DNA from: Paenibacillus sp. EZ-K15 | Lineage (GTDB): Bacteria; Bacillota; Bacilli; Paenibacillales; Paenibacillaceae | Assembly (NCBI RefSeq): GCF_002573715.1 | Contig: NZ_PDHM01000028.1 | Coordinates: 186,001 to 250,000, forward strand | Direction of reading: 5' to 3' | DNA: 64,000 nucleotides | In this document: piece by piece, positions 50,036 through 58,522 of the stretch | How positions within the stretch are numbered: the first letter of the stretch is position 1 | How the letters are laid out: the number at the start of each line of letters is the position of its first letter | Translations under genes and position numbers: made by a program | The notes under the pieces: model-generated | Told to the model about the DNA's origin: nothing | Databases searched by the model: none | Seen by the model: only the letters and a program-made list of their open reading frames with translations

Positions 50036-51311
50036 TCGGGATCCTTGCCTCACTTTCAAGCGAGAGTATATGCTGTACAGCCCGCTTGGCGCTTGCGGTT
50101 GCAGCATCAACCAAGAGTTCGCCATGCGCTGCCCATTCTCCCGCCACATACAACCCGATGATTTCCGGGACGGCTGGACCCGGGTTCTCTTGGCGGTTCA
50201 CATGCATAAAATCGTGGCAAACCGTGATGTTAGGAAGGTATTGCATCTCAACGAGCTCGTTGCGCCAACCCGGCTGCACCAAATCTAAGGTTTCTTCTAA
50301 TTCCTGCAAATCCCTTCTTGCATCCTTCTCCTTGCCCTGATACTTCAGCAAGGTTATGACTTGTGCGCCATCTTCACTCAGGTAAGCCGCACGGGATTGA
50401 TTCGAGAGAAAGACGGTTTGATCGAGGCCGTATACAAACTGCTGCTTCGGTTCCGGAAGACGACGCAGGGCTACATCCAAGCAAGCCGCTGTCACTTCGA
50501 CCGCCTGCTCCTTCCAAGTATGAAGGGCGGTTTCTTCTGCATGGGGCACCAGTTCGTGAGCGACAGCTGGCGGTGTGGTAAGAATAATATGGTTTGCTTC
50601 TATTTTCATGCCATCGCCGCAAAGGACGTGCCGTACCTTTCCCTCGTGATGATCTACCGAAATGACTTTATTCTTCGTTATGATTTGAACTCCCTGCTCC
50701 AGAGCCTTTTGTTTTAATTCATCGACCATAGCCCCCCAGCCCCGATCCAGATACAACACCCCCTTCAGCGCGTGCTTAAGCTGCTGCAGTACGGGACCGG
50801 CAGCCTGCAGGTCAGGGGCTACCACATAACTCGCTGTACGCAATAGCGAATAAAATAAATTTCGTACCATAGGATCCTGCACGTTACCTTCAATCCATTC
50901 GCGTAAACTCATATTGTCGTACAGCTGCGTATCCAGTTTACCTAATTTCGCAAGCCAGGCACCGAGCTCCATCTTGCCCTTCCAGGATAATAGTGGGGTA
51001 GTGAATAGGGATTTCACTCCCATGGGTAACGGACTTAGTTTCCCTTTCCATATCCCGTACCCGTCAATTGAAGGTTGGCCTCCCGCCAATTGGAGCCCTA
51101 ATTCGCGAAAGGTTGAAAGGGCATCTCCATGGTATAAGGCATGCCCGCCCAGATTGAAGTAGGCTCCCTTCTTCTTATGGGTCATGGCCCGACCACCTAA
51201 ACGTTCCTGCTTCTCAACAAGTATCGTTTGCTTCCCGGCTCTTGCCGCATAGATTGCGGCTGTTAAACCGGCTACGCCTCCACCTACAACAGCTACGTCA
51301 TATTTTAGCAT
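50010..51311 (-). CDS. FAD-dependent amine-oxidase/phytoene-desaturase-like oxidoreductase
   Basis: A 433-residue flavoprotein. The N-terminal dinucleotide-binding motif is VAVVGGGVAGLTAAIYAARAG with the following acidic residue in VEKQERLGGRA. The C-terminal FAD segment is GLYVAGEWAAHGELLVDAA. The overall pattern fits the NAD(P)/FAD-dependent family containing amine oxidases and carotenoid desaturases. ECF41 factors are typically encoded next to a carboxymuconolactone decarboxylase, oxidoreductase or epimerase gene, which this gene would represent. It is first in the two-gene operon behind an ECF41-type promoter. Confidence 0.85.
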   Translation of the reverse strand: MLKYDVAVVGGGVAGLTAAIYAARAGKQTILVEKQERLGGRAMTHKKKGAYFNLGGHALYHGDALSTFRELGLQLAGGQPSIDGYGIWKGKLSPLPMGVKSLFTTPLLSWKGKMELGAWLAKLGKLDTQLYDNMSLREWIEGNVQDPMVRNLFYSLLRTASYVVAPDLQAAGPVLQQLKHALKGVLYLDRGWGAMVDELKQKALEQGVQIITKNKVISVDHHEGKVRHVLCGDGMKIEANHIILTTPPAVAHELVPHAEETALHTWKEQAVEVTAACLDVALRRLPEPKQQFVYGLDQTVFLSNQSRAAYLSEDGAQVITLLKYQGKEKDARRDLQELEETLDLVQPGWRNELVEMQYLPNITVCHDFMHVNRQENPGPAVPEIIGLYVAGEWAAHGELLVDAATASAKRAVQHILSLESEARIPNDEHRVIV

Positions 51312-51344
51312 CCGTCATCATCCCTTTCGGTTTTATACGGGTAT

Positions 51345-51371
51345 GACGGGCGAGGATACCCAGATGTGACG
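51345..51371 (-). promoter_or_regulatory. ECF41-type promoter
   Basis: On the minus strand CGTCACA (51371-51365) and CGTC (51348-51345) are separated by 16 bases. The reported ECF41 promoter motif is TGTCACA with CGTC. The site lies 34 bases upstream of the oxidoreductase start, implying that the sigma factor drives its own operon. Confidence 0.7.
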
Positions 51372-51431
51372 GAATGAAGATCCAATCCGAAAATTCATAT
51401 CATTCATGATTTCGGAACTCCTACCATAAAA

Positions 51432-51454
51432 CCCCTCTTCAATAAGAAGAGGGG
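51432..51454 (-). terminator. Terminator of the GH4 operon
   Basis: CCCCTCTTC pairs with GAAGAGGGG, followed by TTTT on the minus strand. Confidence 0.8.
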
Positions 51455-51500
51455 CTGCATGGCTCTATATCATAACCGCACGTTTGAGATTCATTTCGGT

Positions 51501-52817
51501 TTACTGCACGGTCTCCGGCTTAAAAAAAGCAGGCAAGTACTTTTTGTTCGCCTCCAGCATTTCACCCAGCAGCTGCTTCGCTACACTTACGGAAGGCACC
51601 AGCGGATGGTGAACCAGCGCTTGCAGCGCAATTCCGCGATCACCGGTAATGGCCGCTTCAATCGTCAATTGTTCATACACTTTCACCGCATGCATCAGTC
51701 CTTTTACATGGGAAGGAACGTTCTGCGGTGTAAGCGGAATCGGCCCTTGGCCCGTTACCACGCAGTTGATCTCGATGCTGGCATCCGCAGGCAGGAAGTC
51801 ATAGATATTGCCGTTTGCGACATTCAATGTCTGGATATCATGGCGGTCATTGTAGATGGACGTCATCAGGTTGACTGCCGCTTCGGAATAATAAGCGCCG
51901 CCCCGCTGCTCCAGCTGCTTCGGCTTCACGGCCAAATTCTCATCCTTGTAGAGCTCAAACAGCTCCTGCTCAACCCGGCTGACCACATCCGCGCGGGTTC
52001 CGTCCTTCTCCAGCGATGCCTTCATATCCGCGAACATCGTATCGGTCATGTAAAAATATTTAAGGTAATATGTCGGAATCGCTCCAAGCGAGCGGATAAA
52101 GTCTGCATCCCAGCCGAAGGTCGGCACGTTCTTCGCCGTATACGATTTGCCGCCGTCCAGCAGCTCCGGCATCTTCTCTTCCCCGTTAACGATAGCTGAC
52201 GTCACCCAGTGAAGATGGTTGATCCCGACAAACTCGGCCAGAACGTCCTTCTCCGACACGCCGTACTCGGCCGCCAGGAACTTCTGAAAGTTAATCGGCG
52301 AGTTGCACAGACCAACGGATTTCACCTTACTGTGCTTTGCAACCGCCTCGGTAACAATGCCCGCCGGGTTCGTGAAGTTCAGCATCCATGCATTCGGTGC
52401 CAGCTCCTCGATATCACGGCAAATGTCCAGAATCACCGGAACCGTGCGCAGCGCCTTCAGCATGCCGCCAGGACCCGTCGTCTCCTGCCCGATGACGCCG
52501 TGTTTAATCGGAATATGCTCATCCTGTTTACGTGCCGCAAGCAAGCCGACACGCATCTGGGTCGTCACAAAATCGGCACCTGCAATCGCTTGTCTGCGAT
52601 CCAGTGTCAGGTGAACCTCTATCGGCAAGCCCGATTCTTTCACCATGCGTTTCGCTAGATTGCCTACAATCTCCAGCTTATGCTTGCCCTCTTCAATATC
52701 AACGAACCATAGTTCGCGAATCGGCATTTGCTCATAATTGCGAATGAAACCTTCAACAATTTCCGGGGTGTAGGAGGAACCTCCCCCGATGACCGCTATC
52801 TTCAATCCTGCTGCCAC
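51501..52817 (-). CDS. GH4 glycosidase, 6-phospho-beta-glucosidase-like
   Basis: A 438-residue NAD- and Mn-dependent GH4 enzyme. The Rossmann motif is KIAVIGGGSSYTPEIVEG. The metal-binding cysteine is in GLCNSPINFQ, the substrate loop has NFTNPAGIVTEA and FVGINHLHWV, and the pair TTGPGGMLKALRTVP is characteristic. GTG 52817 has GGAGG eight bases upstream. It likely cleaves a phosphorylated beta-disaccharide by an oxidation-elimination route. It is third after an AraC regulator and a sugar kinase, with no transporter nearby. Confidence 0.9.
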   Translation of the reverse strand: MAAGLKIAVIGGGSSYTPEIVEGFIRNYEQMPIRELWFVDIEEGKHKLEIVGNLAKRMVKESGLPIEVHLTLDRRQAIAGADFVTTQMRVGLLAARKQDEHIPIKHGVIGQETTGPGGMLKALRTVPVILDICRDIEELAPNAWMLNFTNPAGIVTEAVAKHSKVKSVGLCNSPINFQKFLAAEYGVSEKDVLAEFVGINHLHWVTSAIVNGEEKMPELLDGGKSYTAKNVPTFGWDADFIRSLGAIPTYYLKYFYMTDTMFADMKASLEKDGTRADVVSRVEQELFELYKDENLAVKPKQLEQRGGAYYSEAAVNLMTSIYNDRHDIQTLNVANGNIYDFLPADASIEINCVVTGQGPIPLTPQNVPSHVKGLMHAVKVYEQLTIEAAITGDRGIALQALVHHPLVPSVSVAKQLLGEMLEANKKYLPAFFKPETVQ

Positions 52818-52883
52818 ATTAATCGCCTCCAAGGTATGATATCAATCCGTATTTATCAGGTTCTAATCAAAACGATAAACTGA

Positions 52884-53867
52884 TCAGGCTGTGGTTACCT
52901 GCTCAAACGTAAATGCTTTTAGTTTGGCCTCCGCCTGTGCATCAATGGCATGACCGTCGGCATCCATCGCGCAGAGAAGCGCGCCGGAAACCGGATCGGA
53001 TGTCAGTCTTACACAGCTCGCATGTGGTGCCCGGACTGCAACAATCCGTTCGATCGCATCCGTCAGGATCGAGCTGTTCGGCCTGTTCAGCACACTGCCG
53101 ATATAAACAATGTCAAAGGCTTCATCTGTCATGTCCAGCCGCCGGATCAGCGTACATACCGCATTAGCCAGCTCTTCGCCTTCATTCTCAAGAATTCGGG
53201 TTGCCACCTCGTCACCTGCTTCAGCTGCCTGGAACAGCGTCTTCACCAGGCTTGGCGGAACCTTTGTCTTACCGTAGAGGACATCCTCATACATCGGTTC
53301 TACGGACGTGTATCCCATCTGCTCCAGTACGAGCGATGTCAATAAGGTTGCCGGTCCCCGATCATCCCAGGCCCGAATGACTGCCCGGAAAGCCAGCGTG
53401 GCAAATCCGAAACCGCCCGCGTATCCATCTCCATACAAGAAGCCGAATCCGCCATACTGCAGCTCTTCTCCCGCACGGTTGCGGGCTGCGCTGTTGAAAC
53501 CTGTACCGCAGATCAGTGCGGCACCATACGAACGGCTGGTTCCAGCCCTCATCCCGATAATGGTATCGCACGCGATATCATGCTTAGAATAACCGAGAGC
53601 CCCGATCATCGGACGCAGGATCTCGTAATCGGCTTCCCGGTCTGCTCCGGCCAAGCCAAAATAAGCATAACTGATATTTTCTTTGGCAACTCCAGCCTCT
53701 TGAAGAGCCGCATTACAGGCTTCCTCAATGTTACGGGCCGCATGTTCACGGTGAATCTGGTGATTGCCGTTCCCAGACGCTCCCTTGCCAAGAATGTTCC
53801 CTTGCTCATCGCAGATCACGGCGTGTGTCTTACTACCGCCGGCATCTACACCCAGATACAAACTCAT
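52884..53867 (-). CDS. BadF/BadG/BcrA/BcrD-family sugar kinase (N-acetylglucosamine-kinase-like)
   Basis: A 327-residue kinase of the ASKHA superfamily. The phosphate-1 motif is LGVDAGGSKTHAVICDEQG, followed by GSGNGNHQ-like GASGNGNHQIH, the connect region with FGLAGADREAD, and the phosphate-2 segment GAALICGTGFNSAARN. These fit the GlcNAc/muramyl kinase branch. ATG 53867 has AGGAG eight bases upstream. It lies between an AraC regulator and a GH4 glycosidase and may supply the sugar phosphate that GH4 cuts or releases. The substrate is inferred only from family. Confidence 0.85.
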   Translation of the reverse strand: MSLYLGVDAGGSKTHAVICDEQGNILGKGASGNGNHQIHREHAARNIEEACNAALQEAGVAKENISYAYFGLAGADREADYEILRPMIGALGYSKHDIACDTIIGMRAGTSRSYGAALICGTGFNSAARNRAGEELQYGGFGFLYGDGYAGGFGFATLAFRAVIRAWDDRGPATLLTSLVLEQMGYTSVEPMYEDVLYGKTKVPPSLVKTLFQAAEAGDEVATRILENEGEELANAVCTLIRRLDMTDEAFDIVYIGSVLNRPNSSILTDAIERIVAVRAPHASCVRLTSDPVSGALLCAMDADGHAIDAQAEAKLKAFTFEQVTTA

Positions 53868-53976
53868 GCACTTCACTCCTACCCGCCATACAGCGGCGTC
53901 ATGTGGTGGTATATATTTAAGATACCGCTTCCACTGACATCCATCTACTGTTATACGATCAAGGAGTGATACTATC

Positions 53977-54873
53977 TTACTGTTTCTTGGTTTTTGTAGT
54001 GGAAGGGATCACGGGACTGCCTGCATAAGCACGCTCCCGAATTTCGCTTGGCGATGCGCCAACATGCTGCTTAAACAGACGATTGAAATTAGACAGATTC
54101 CGAAACCCGCAGGATTCCGCAATCTCGATAATCTTCTGGTCCGTCGTCTCTAGCAAGTGCACGGCATGCGTCAAGCGCAGCTGAATCAGATAATGGTGCG
54201 GTGAAGTGCCGACCGCCTGCTGGAACAGAGCGCTGAACCGGGAAGGGCTCAGATGCGTTAAATCCGACAGCTCCTGCAGCGTCCAGCTGTAGTCCAGATC
54301 AAGCTCCATCGTACGCAGGACTTCTTTTAATGCATGCATTCCCCTACCCTTGATCGGCCTGTTCGCTTGAATCGGAGTCGACAGATGGCGGTTCGCCAAA
54401 CTCAGGAAACGAATGAGATCCGAACGGATCAGGCTCATATAAGCGGTACCTCGGGTTTCATACTCTTCCATCATGCGCCCCAGCAGGTGAGCCAATTCAT
54501 CGTGTACGGGGGACTGCCTGTCCATGTTTCCGAGCGAACGGAAGGGAGCCATCAGATCCGGATCGAACTTGAGGTCGATGGATAGCAGCGAAGGCTCGAA
54601 CATAATGACATCCATTACCAGGTTCTCGGTCTCATACGCCCGGTGAAGATCATTGCTGTTGATGAAAATAATATCTCCCTTCTGAAACGGGAGCTTCATC
54701 CCGTTGATCAGAATAAATCCGGTCCCGCTCTGAATATAGTTGAGCTCCAAAGCATGATGCCAATGCAGGCGCTGGGCTCCGGCAAATATGCCGTGCGTGG
54801 TCGACGCGGTAAAAGGAAAGGCCGCGTTCGTAAAATCTATGGCATCAGGAACGACACTCTGCGGACGATTCAC
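53977..54873 (-). CDS. AraC-family regulator with cupin N-terminal domain
   Basis: A 298-residue regulator. The N-terminal cupin-like sensing domain spans about 20-110, with HWHALELNYIQSGTGFILING and GDIIFINSNDLHRAYE. The AraC domain is at about 190-290, with WTLQELSDLTHLSPSRFSALF and CGFRNLSNFNRLFKQHVGASPSE. GTG 54873 has GGAGG upstream. It heads the kinase-GH4 operon and is likely its sugar-responsive activator. Confidence 0.9.
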   Translation of the reverse strand: MNRPQSVVPDAIDFTNAAFPFTASTTHGIFAGAQRLHWHHALELNYIQSGTGFILINGMKLPFQKGDIIFINSNDLHRAYETENLVMDVIMFEPSLLSIDLKFDPDLMAPFRSLGNMDRQSPVHDELAHLLGRMMEEYETRGTAYMSLIRSDLIRFLSLANRHLSTPIQANRPIKGRGMHALKEVLRTMELDLDYSWTLQELSDLTHLSPSRFSALFQQAVGTSPHHYLIQLRLTHAVHLLETTDQKIIEIAESCGFRNLSNFNRLFKQHVGASPSEIRERAYAGSPVIPSTTKTKKQ

Positions 54874-55057
54874 TAAAAAAGCACCTCCATGCGTTCGTAC
54901 ATCAACGTGTCAACAATTTACCCTCATCGTAACATGGCGCTTATCATAAGAAAAACGTTTATCGACGTATCTTCTCAGAAGACAGACCGCATATAACGAA
55001 AGAGCCCGAAGGCCAATTAAGAGTTGGATCACAGAGAGAGCTGTGATGAACAAAAAA

Positions 55058-55093
55058 AGGACCCTGCCTCAGTATGCCTGCGGCAGGGTCCTT
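55058..55093 (-). terminator. Terminator of ilvE
   Basis: AAGGACCCTGCC pairs with GGCAGGGTCCTT, followed by seven T on the minus strand. Confidence 0.88.
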
Positions 55094-55101
55094 ATAGGTC
55101 A

Positions 55102-56178
55102 TTAAGATAACGTAAGCTCAACCGTCCAGCCGAACGGATCCTCAACCGTTCCGAGCTGGATCCCCGTGATGGCATCGTATACGCGTTTGGAGAGTTCGCC
55201 CGTTGCTCCCTCACCAATCTTCAATTGCTCATCCTGCCATTCCAGGGAACCAATCGGTGAAATTACCGCTGCCGTACCGGTGCCAAAAGCTTCGGTCAAC
55301 AAGCCGCTGCGGTGAGCCTCCACGATTTCATCAATGGAGATGGCCCGTTCTTCTATCGGGATATTCCAATGCTGAAGCAGTTGGATAACCGAGTTCCGGG
55401 TAACGCCATCCAGGATGCTGCCATTCAGCGCCGGGGTTACGACCGTATCGCCCAGCTTGAAGAACACGTTCATGCTGCCGACTTCCTCGATATATTTGCG
55501 ATGTACGCCATCGAGCCACAGCACCTGCGAGTATCCCTTAAGCGTTGCTTCATCCTGCGCCTTCAAACCTGCCGCATAGTTGCCAGCCGTCTTGGCATTG
55601 CCCACGCCGCCGGCTACGGCACGCACGTATTTCGGCTCCACGTAAATGCTGACCGGATTGATGCCTTCCGCATAATACGAACCGACCACCGACAGGATAA
55701 TCATGAACTTGTATTGCAGCGATGGCGCTACGCCAAGCACGGGCTCGGTTGCGATCACAAACGGACGGATATAGAGCGATGTGCCCGGCTCTGAAGGAAT
55801 CCAGTCGCGATCCACGAGCACCAGCTGCTTGAGCGCTTCCATAACAAGTTCCTCGTCCAATGCCGGAATGCTCAGGCGCTGGTTGGACAGGTTCAGACGC
55901 TGAATATTTTTGCTCGGGCGGAACATGAGAATCCGCTCATCTTCCGTCAAGTAAGCCTTCAAGCCTTCAAATACGGTCTGCCCGTAGTGAAATACCTTGG
56001 CGGCAGGGTCCAGTTCGATCGGCTGATACGGAACGACGCGCGGATCGTGCCAGCCTTGACTGGCGTCATAATCGAGAATAAACATGTGGTCCGTAAATAC
56101 CGTGCCGAAAGCCTGTTTGTAGTGGCTCGGCTTTGTCTTCGGGGTGGTCGTTAACTCCACGGGTATCGCGTAAGTCAT
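55102..56178 (-). CDS. ilvE: Branched-chain amino acid aminotransferase
   Basis: A 358-residue PLP-dependent class IV aminotransferase of the eukaryote-like IlvE type. The start region has FGTVFTDHMFILDYDASQGW. LYIRPFVIATEPVLGVAPS, the PLP lysine in GVGNAKTAGNYAAGLKAQ, and EEVGSMNVFFKLGD are conserved. It transfers the amino group between glutamate and valine, leucine or isoleucine. ATG 56178 is chosen over GTG 56184 by spacing from GGAG. It is divergent from a LysR regulator, which may control it. Confidence 0.95.
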   Translation of the reverse strand: MTYAIPVELTTTPKTKPSHYKQAFGTVFTDHMFILDYDASQGWHDPRVVPYQPIELDPAAKVFHYGQTVFEGLKAYLTEDERILMFRPSKNIQRLNLSNQRLSIPALDEELVMEALKQLVLVDRDWIPSEPGTSLYIRPFVIATEPVLGVAPSLQYKFMIILSVVGSYYAEGINPVSIYVEPKYVRAVAGGVGNAKTAGNYAAGLKAQDEATLKGYSQVLWLDGVHRKYIEEVGSMNVFFKLGDTVVTPALNGSILDGVTRNSVIQLLQHWNIPIEERAISIDEIVEAHRSGLLTEAFGTGTAAVISPIGSLEWQDEQLKIGEGATGELSKRVYDAITGIQLGTVEDPFGWTVELTLS

Positions 56179-56231
56179 GTGCACACATCTCCTTATTTTG
56201 TAAACGTTATTAGTTGAATCATATCAATCGA

Positions 56232-56285
56232 TACCCTATATTAAAAATATCTGATTTATAGGGATACCATACCTTAAAGGTATGG
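56232..56285. promoter_or_regulatory. LysR-type binding sites in the ilvE/LysR divergent region
   Basis: CCATACC and GGTATGG (56267-56285) form a perfect inverted repeat containing ATACCTTAAAGGTAT, an ATAC-N7-GTAT form of the LysR T-N11-A box. A second pair, TACCCTATA and TATAGGGATA, spans 56232-56266. Such paired sites are typical of LysR-regulated divergent promoters. Confidence 0.6.
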
Positions 56286-56300
56286 AGAGGGGGTATGAAG

Positions 56301-57191
56301 ATGGACATTCGGCAGCTACGATATTTCCTGACGATTGCGCAGGAAGGACAGATCACGCGTGCAGCAAAACAGCTCAATATGGAGCAGCCTCCATTAAGCC
56401 GTCAGCTGAAACTGATGGAGGAAGAGCTCGGGGTTCTGCTGTTTGAACGCAGCGGCAAGCAGCTTCAGCTCACACACGCAGGCGAGCTGCTGCAGAACCG
56501 AGCCGCATCCCTGCTGAACCAGTTCAATGAAACGCTAACCGAGGTGAAGGAGATCCACGCTGGAATCCGTGGCATGCTCTCCATCGGCGCCGTCGTCTCC
56601 TGTATTTCGCTCTTGCCCCAGCGCATCCAGATCTTCCGGCAGCAATATCCCGAGGTCACCTTCAAGATTCGGGAAGGCGATCACTCCCTGCTGGCGGATC
56701 AACTCGACAAGCGTAATATTGAGCTGGCAGTGACCCGGCTCCCTTTCGAATCCAGCTTCGGGCCTGAGCGTTATGCCGTGCGGCCTCTGCCCTCCGACCC
56801 GTTCGTCGCGGTCCTTCCAAGCAGCTGGGAAAATGTATCCTCCCATTCGGAAATCTCGATGCGCGAGCTGGCGGAATATCCGTTCCTGTCCTTAAAAACC
56901 GATCAGACGATCGGGATGCATGAGCGGGTCATCCAAGAATTTAAGCGCGGCGAACTTGAACCGCATGTCATTTGCGAATGCTCCAGCGTTGCCATTATCG
57001 TTGCTCTGGTAGCTGAAGGCATCGGTGCCACCATTTTACCCGAATCGGTGATGTCCTCATTTGCGATTCCCAACATCCGGACACTGTCCATTACGAGCGC
57101 TGATTTCCAGTCCGACGTGGGCATTGTCTGGCTCAGGGATCATGTACTATCCAATCGGGCCCGGCATTTTTTAGCTACCTTTATAGAATAA
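56301..57191 (+). CDS. LysR-family transcriptional regulator
   Basis: A 296-residue regulator. The winged helix is at 1-60, with MDIRQLRYFLTIAQEGQITR, KQLNMEQPPLSRQLKLMEEELG and LFERSGKQLQLT. The periplasmic-binding-like effector domain spans about 90-290. ATG 56301 has GGGGG seven bases upstream; the ATG six bases before is too close. It is divergent from ilvE across a region with LysR-type inverted repeats. Control of ilvE is likely but other targets are possible. Confidence 0.9.
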   Translation: MDIRQLRYFLTIAQEGQITRAAKQLNMEQPPLSRQLKLMEEELGVLLFERSGKQLQLTHAGELLQNRAASLLNQFNETLTEVKEIHAGIRGMLSIGAVVSCISLLPQRIQIFRQQYPEVTFKIREGDHSLLADQLDKRNIELAVTRLPFESSFGPERYAVRPLPSDPFVAVLPSSWENVSSHSEISMRELAEYPFLSLKTDQTIGMHERVIQEFKRGELEPHVICECSSVAIIVALVAEGIGATILPESVMSSFAIPNIRTLSITSADFQSDVGIVWLRDHVLSNRARHFLATFIE

Positions 57192-57252
57192 CATTTGTTG
57201 ATGCCCCTCGTCTTCCCCGGCTTTGTCCAAGCCGTGCCACTTTATGGATTCA

Positions 57253-58071
57253 TTATTCATTGTTAACAAACTTGAAGTCACGAATCGTCCCGCACCGGAT
57301 AAACCCGATATTTTGATACAATCGATTGGAGTCCGGGTTGACCTGATCGGCATACAGCATGGGCACCAAACCGTCCTGCAGCAAACGAAGTCCAAGGTCT
57401 GCAACCAGGGCGCTGGCATAGCCCTTTTTCCGTTCAGCCCTCGGCGTGTATACTGCGTTTATGCGACCGTGCCTTGGCGAACGGTGTGCAAGATTAGCCA
57501 TTGAGACCGCTTTGTCGCCGGCTATCCATAAATATAACCCGCCCTGCTGAATGAGTCGCTGCGCTGTCTCGACCTGGCTTGCCGCATTCGCGCGGACCCC
57601 ATAAGCATCCTCCGAGAATCCAACCAGAAACCGGGCCACCTGCTGCGTATCTTCTTCAGCGGCCTTCCTGGTTGTGCCCTCGACGAAGTGAGGAGGCTCC
57701 ACGGAGGGGGCATGATAAGACTCCATCGTCATATGATGACGGTAGGTTTCATTACGCTCCACCGCATAACAGCTTGCAAACTGCTCTGCCACACCCGGCT
57801 CCCCGGTCACCCCAGGCAGGGTCACCTCTTCAAGCTCGCTTACTAGCTCTTGGAGCAGGTGCTGCCGCTTATCCCCGGAAACCTCCCGGGAAATCCATAA
57901 CCACGCGTTCCCCCGGGGAGACTGCGCAAAGATCATGCGTCCATCCGGCGATTTCAGCCCAATGTTCTGCGGTGACCCAGCAAGGAGATGAATCAGATTG
58001 TATGACACCTCATCCTGAATAAAATCTTCCTGGTACAGCACCTCGTCCTGAGGCATCAATTTCGCAAGCAT
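57253..58071 (-). CDS. GNAT-family N-acetyltransferase under T-box control
   Basis: A 272-residue two-part protein. The N-terminal half (about 1-125) is a degenerate GNAT-like region. The C-terminal half (about 130-270) is a FR47/COG3393-type GNAT domain with INAVYTPRAERKKGYASALV (acetyl-CoA loop RKKGYA) and NPDSNRLYQNIGF near the end. ATG 58071 has GGAG seven bases upstream; the frame is open to 58146. It is a single gene placed about 100 bases after a T-box terminator, so it should rise when one tRNA is uncharged. The acetylated substrate is unknown; an amino acid analogue or synthetase inhibitor is one possibility. Confidence 0.88.
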   Translation of the reverse strand: MLAKLMPQDEVLYQEDFIQDEVSYNLIHLLAGSPQNIGLKSPDGRMIFAQSPRGNAWLWISREVSGDKRQHLLQELVSELEEVTLPGVTGEPGVAEQFASCYAVERNETYRHHMTMESYHAPSVEPPHFVEGTTRKAAEEDTQQVARFLVGFSEDAYGVRANAASQVETAQRLIQQGGLYLWIAGDKAVSMANLAHRSPRHGRINAVYTPRAERKKGYASALVADLGLRLLQDGLVPMLYADQVNPDSNRLYQNIGFIRCGTIRDFKFVNNE

Positions 58072-58174
58072 TCGTACACTCCTCTCTTTTCCATGATCAA
58101 TCTCTGTCTCTGTCCGCCTAAGGCTCTGAACCGATCGAACGGGCATCCCTGCAAAATGTCGCCCATGGTCTAAA

Positions 58175-58460
58175 GGAACACAAAAAAGCCCCGTCCCTTG
58201 TAGGGACGGAGCCTTGTCTCCGCGTTACCACCCTGATTCGCACCGGACAAGCCGGTACGCACTCTCGTCATCATCCATCAATGATGCCCCATGGTAACGG
58301 TAGGGAATACCGGATACGCCTCAAGTTATAAACGATCGGCGGATCTGCTCCGAGGTGACGGCCATTCATCGCAGCTGACTGCTTCGCACCACCCAGCAGT
58401 TCTCTGATTCAGCTTCCACTTGCGACCCTGGCATCCTCATCCTAGCATTTTCGAAAAATT
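58175..58460 (-). promoter_or_regulatory. T-box riboswitch upstream of a GNAT gene
   Basis: On the minus strand, stem I is clear: helix AGCTGA/TCAGCT, the AG-bulge segment CAGAGAA, helix CTGCT/AGCAG and the apical loop GGGTGGTGCGA. The T-box core AGGGTGGTAACGCG (58234-58221) and a terminator (CTCCGTCCC paired with GGGACGGGG, then six T, ending near 58182) follow. The base after TGG is T, so the tRNA should have an A discriminator base. Possible specifiers in the expected loop (58350-58340 region, GATGAATGGCC) include ATG and GCC; none is certain. Confidence 0.9.
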
Positions 58461-58466
58461 TAACTC

Positions 58467-58496
58467 AGTTTACTCCCGGCAGCATCCAGCTGTCAA
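58467..58496 (-). promoter_or_regulatory. Promoter of the T-box leader
   Basis: TTGACA (58496-58491) and TAAACT (58472-58467) on the minus strand are 18 bases apart, so transcription should start near 58460 and run into the T-box. Confidence 0.75.
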
Positions 58497-58522
58497 GCCC
58501 GATTCCACATATGAAGAAATGC

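Noticed and set aside
58340..58350. TGG in the T-box specifier region as a tryptophan codon
   Set aside because: The T-box core base T predicts an A73 tRNA, while bacterial tRNA-Trp has G73, so tryptophan is not supported.
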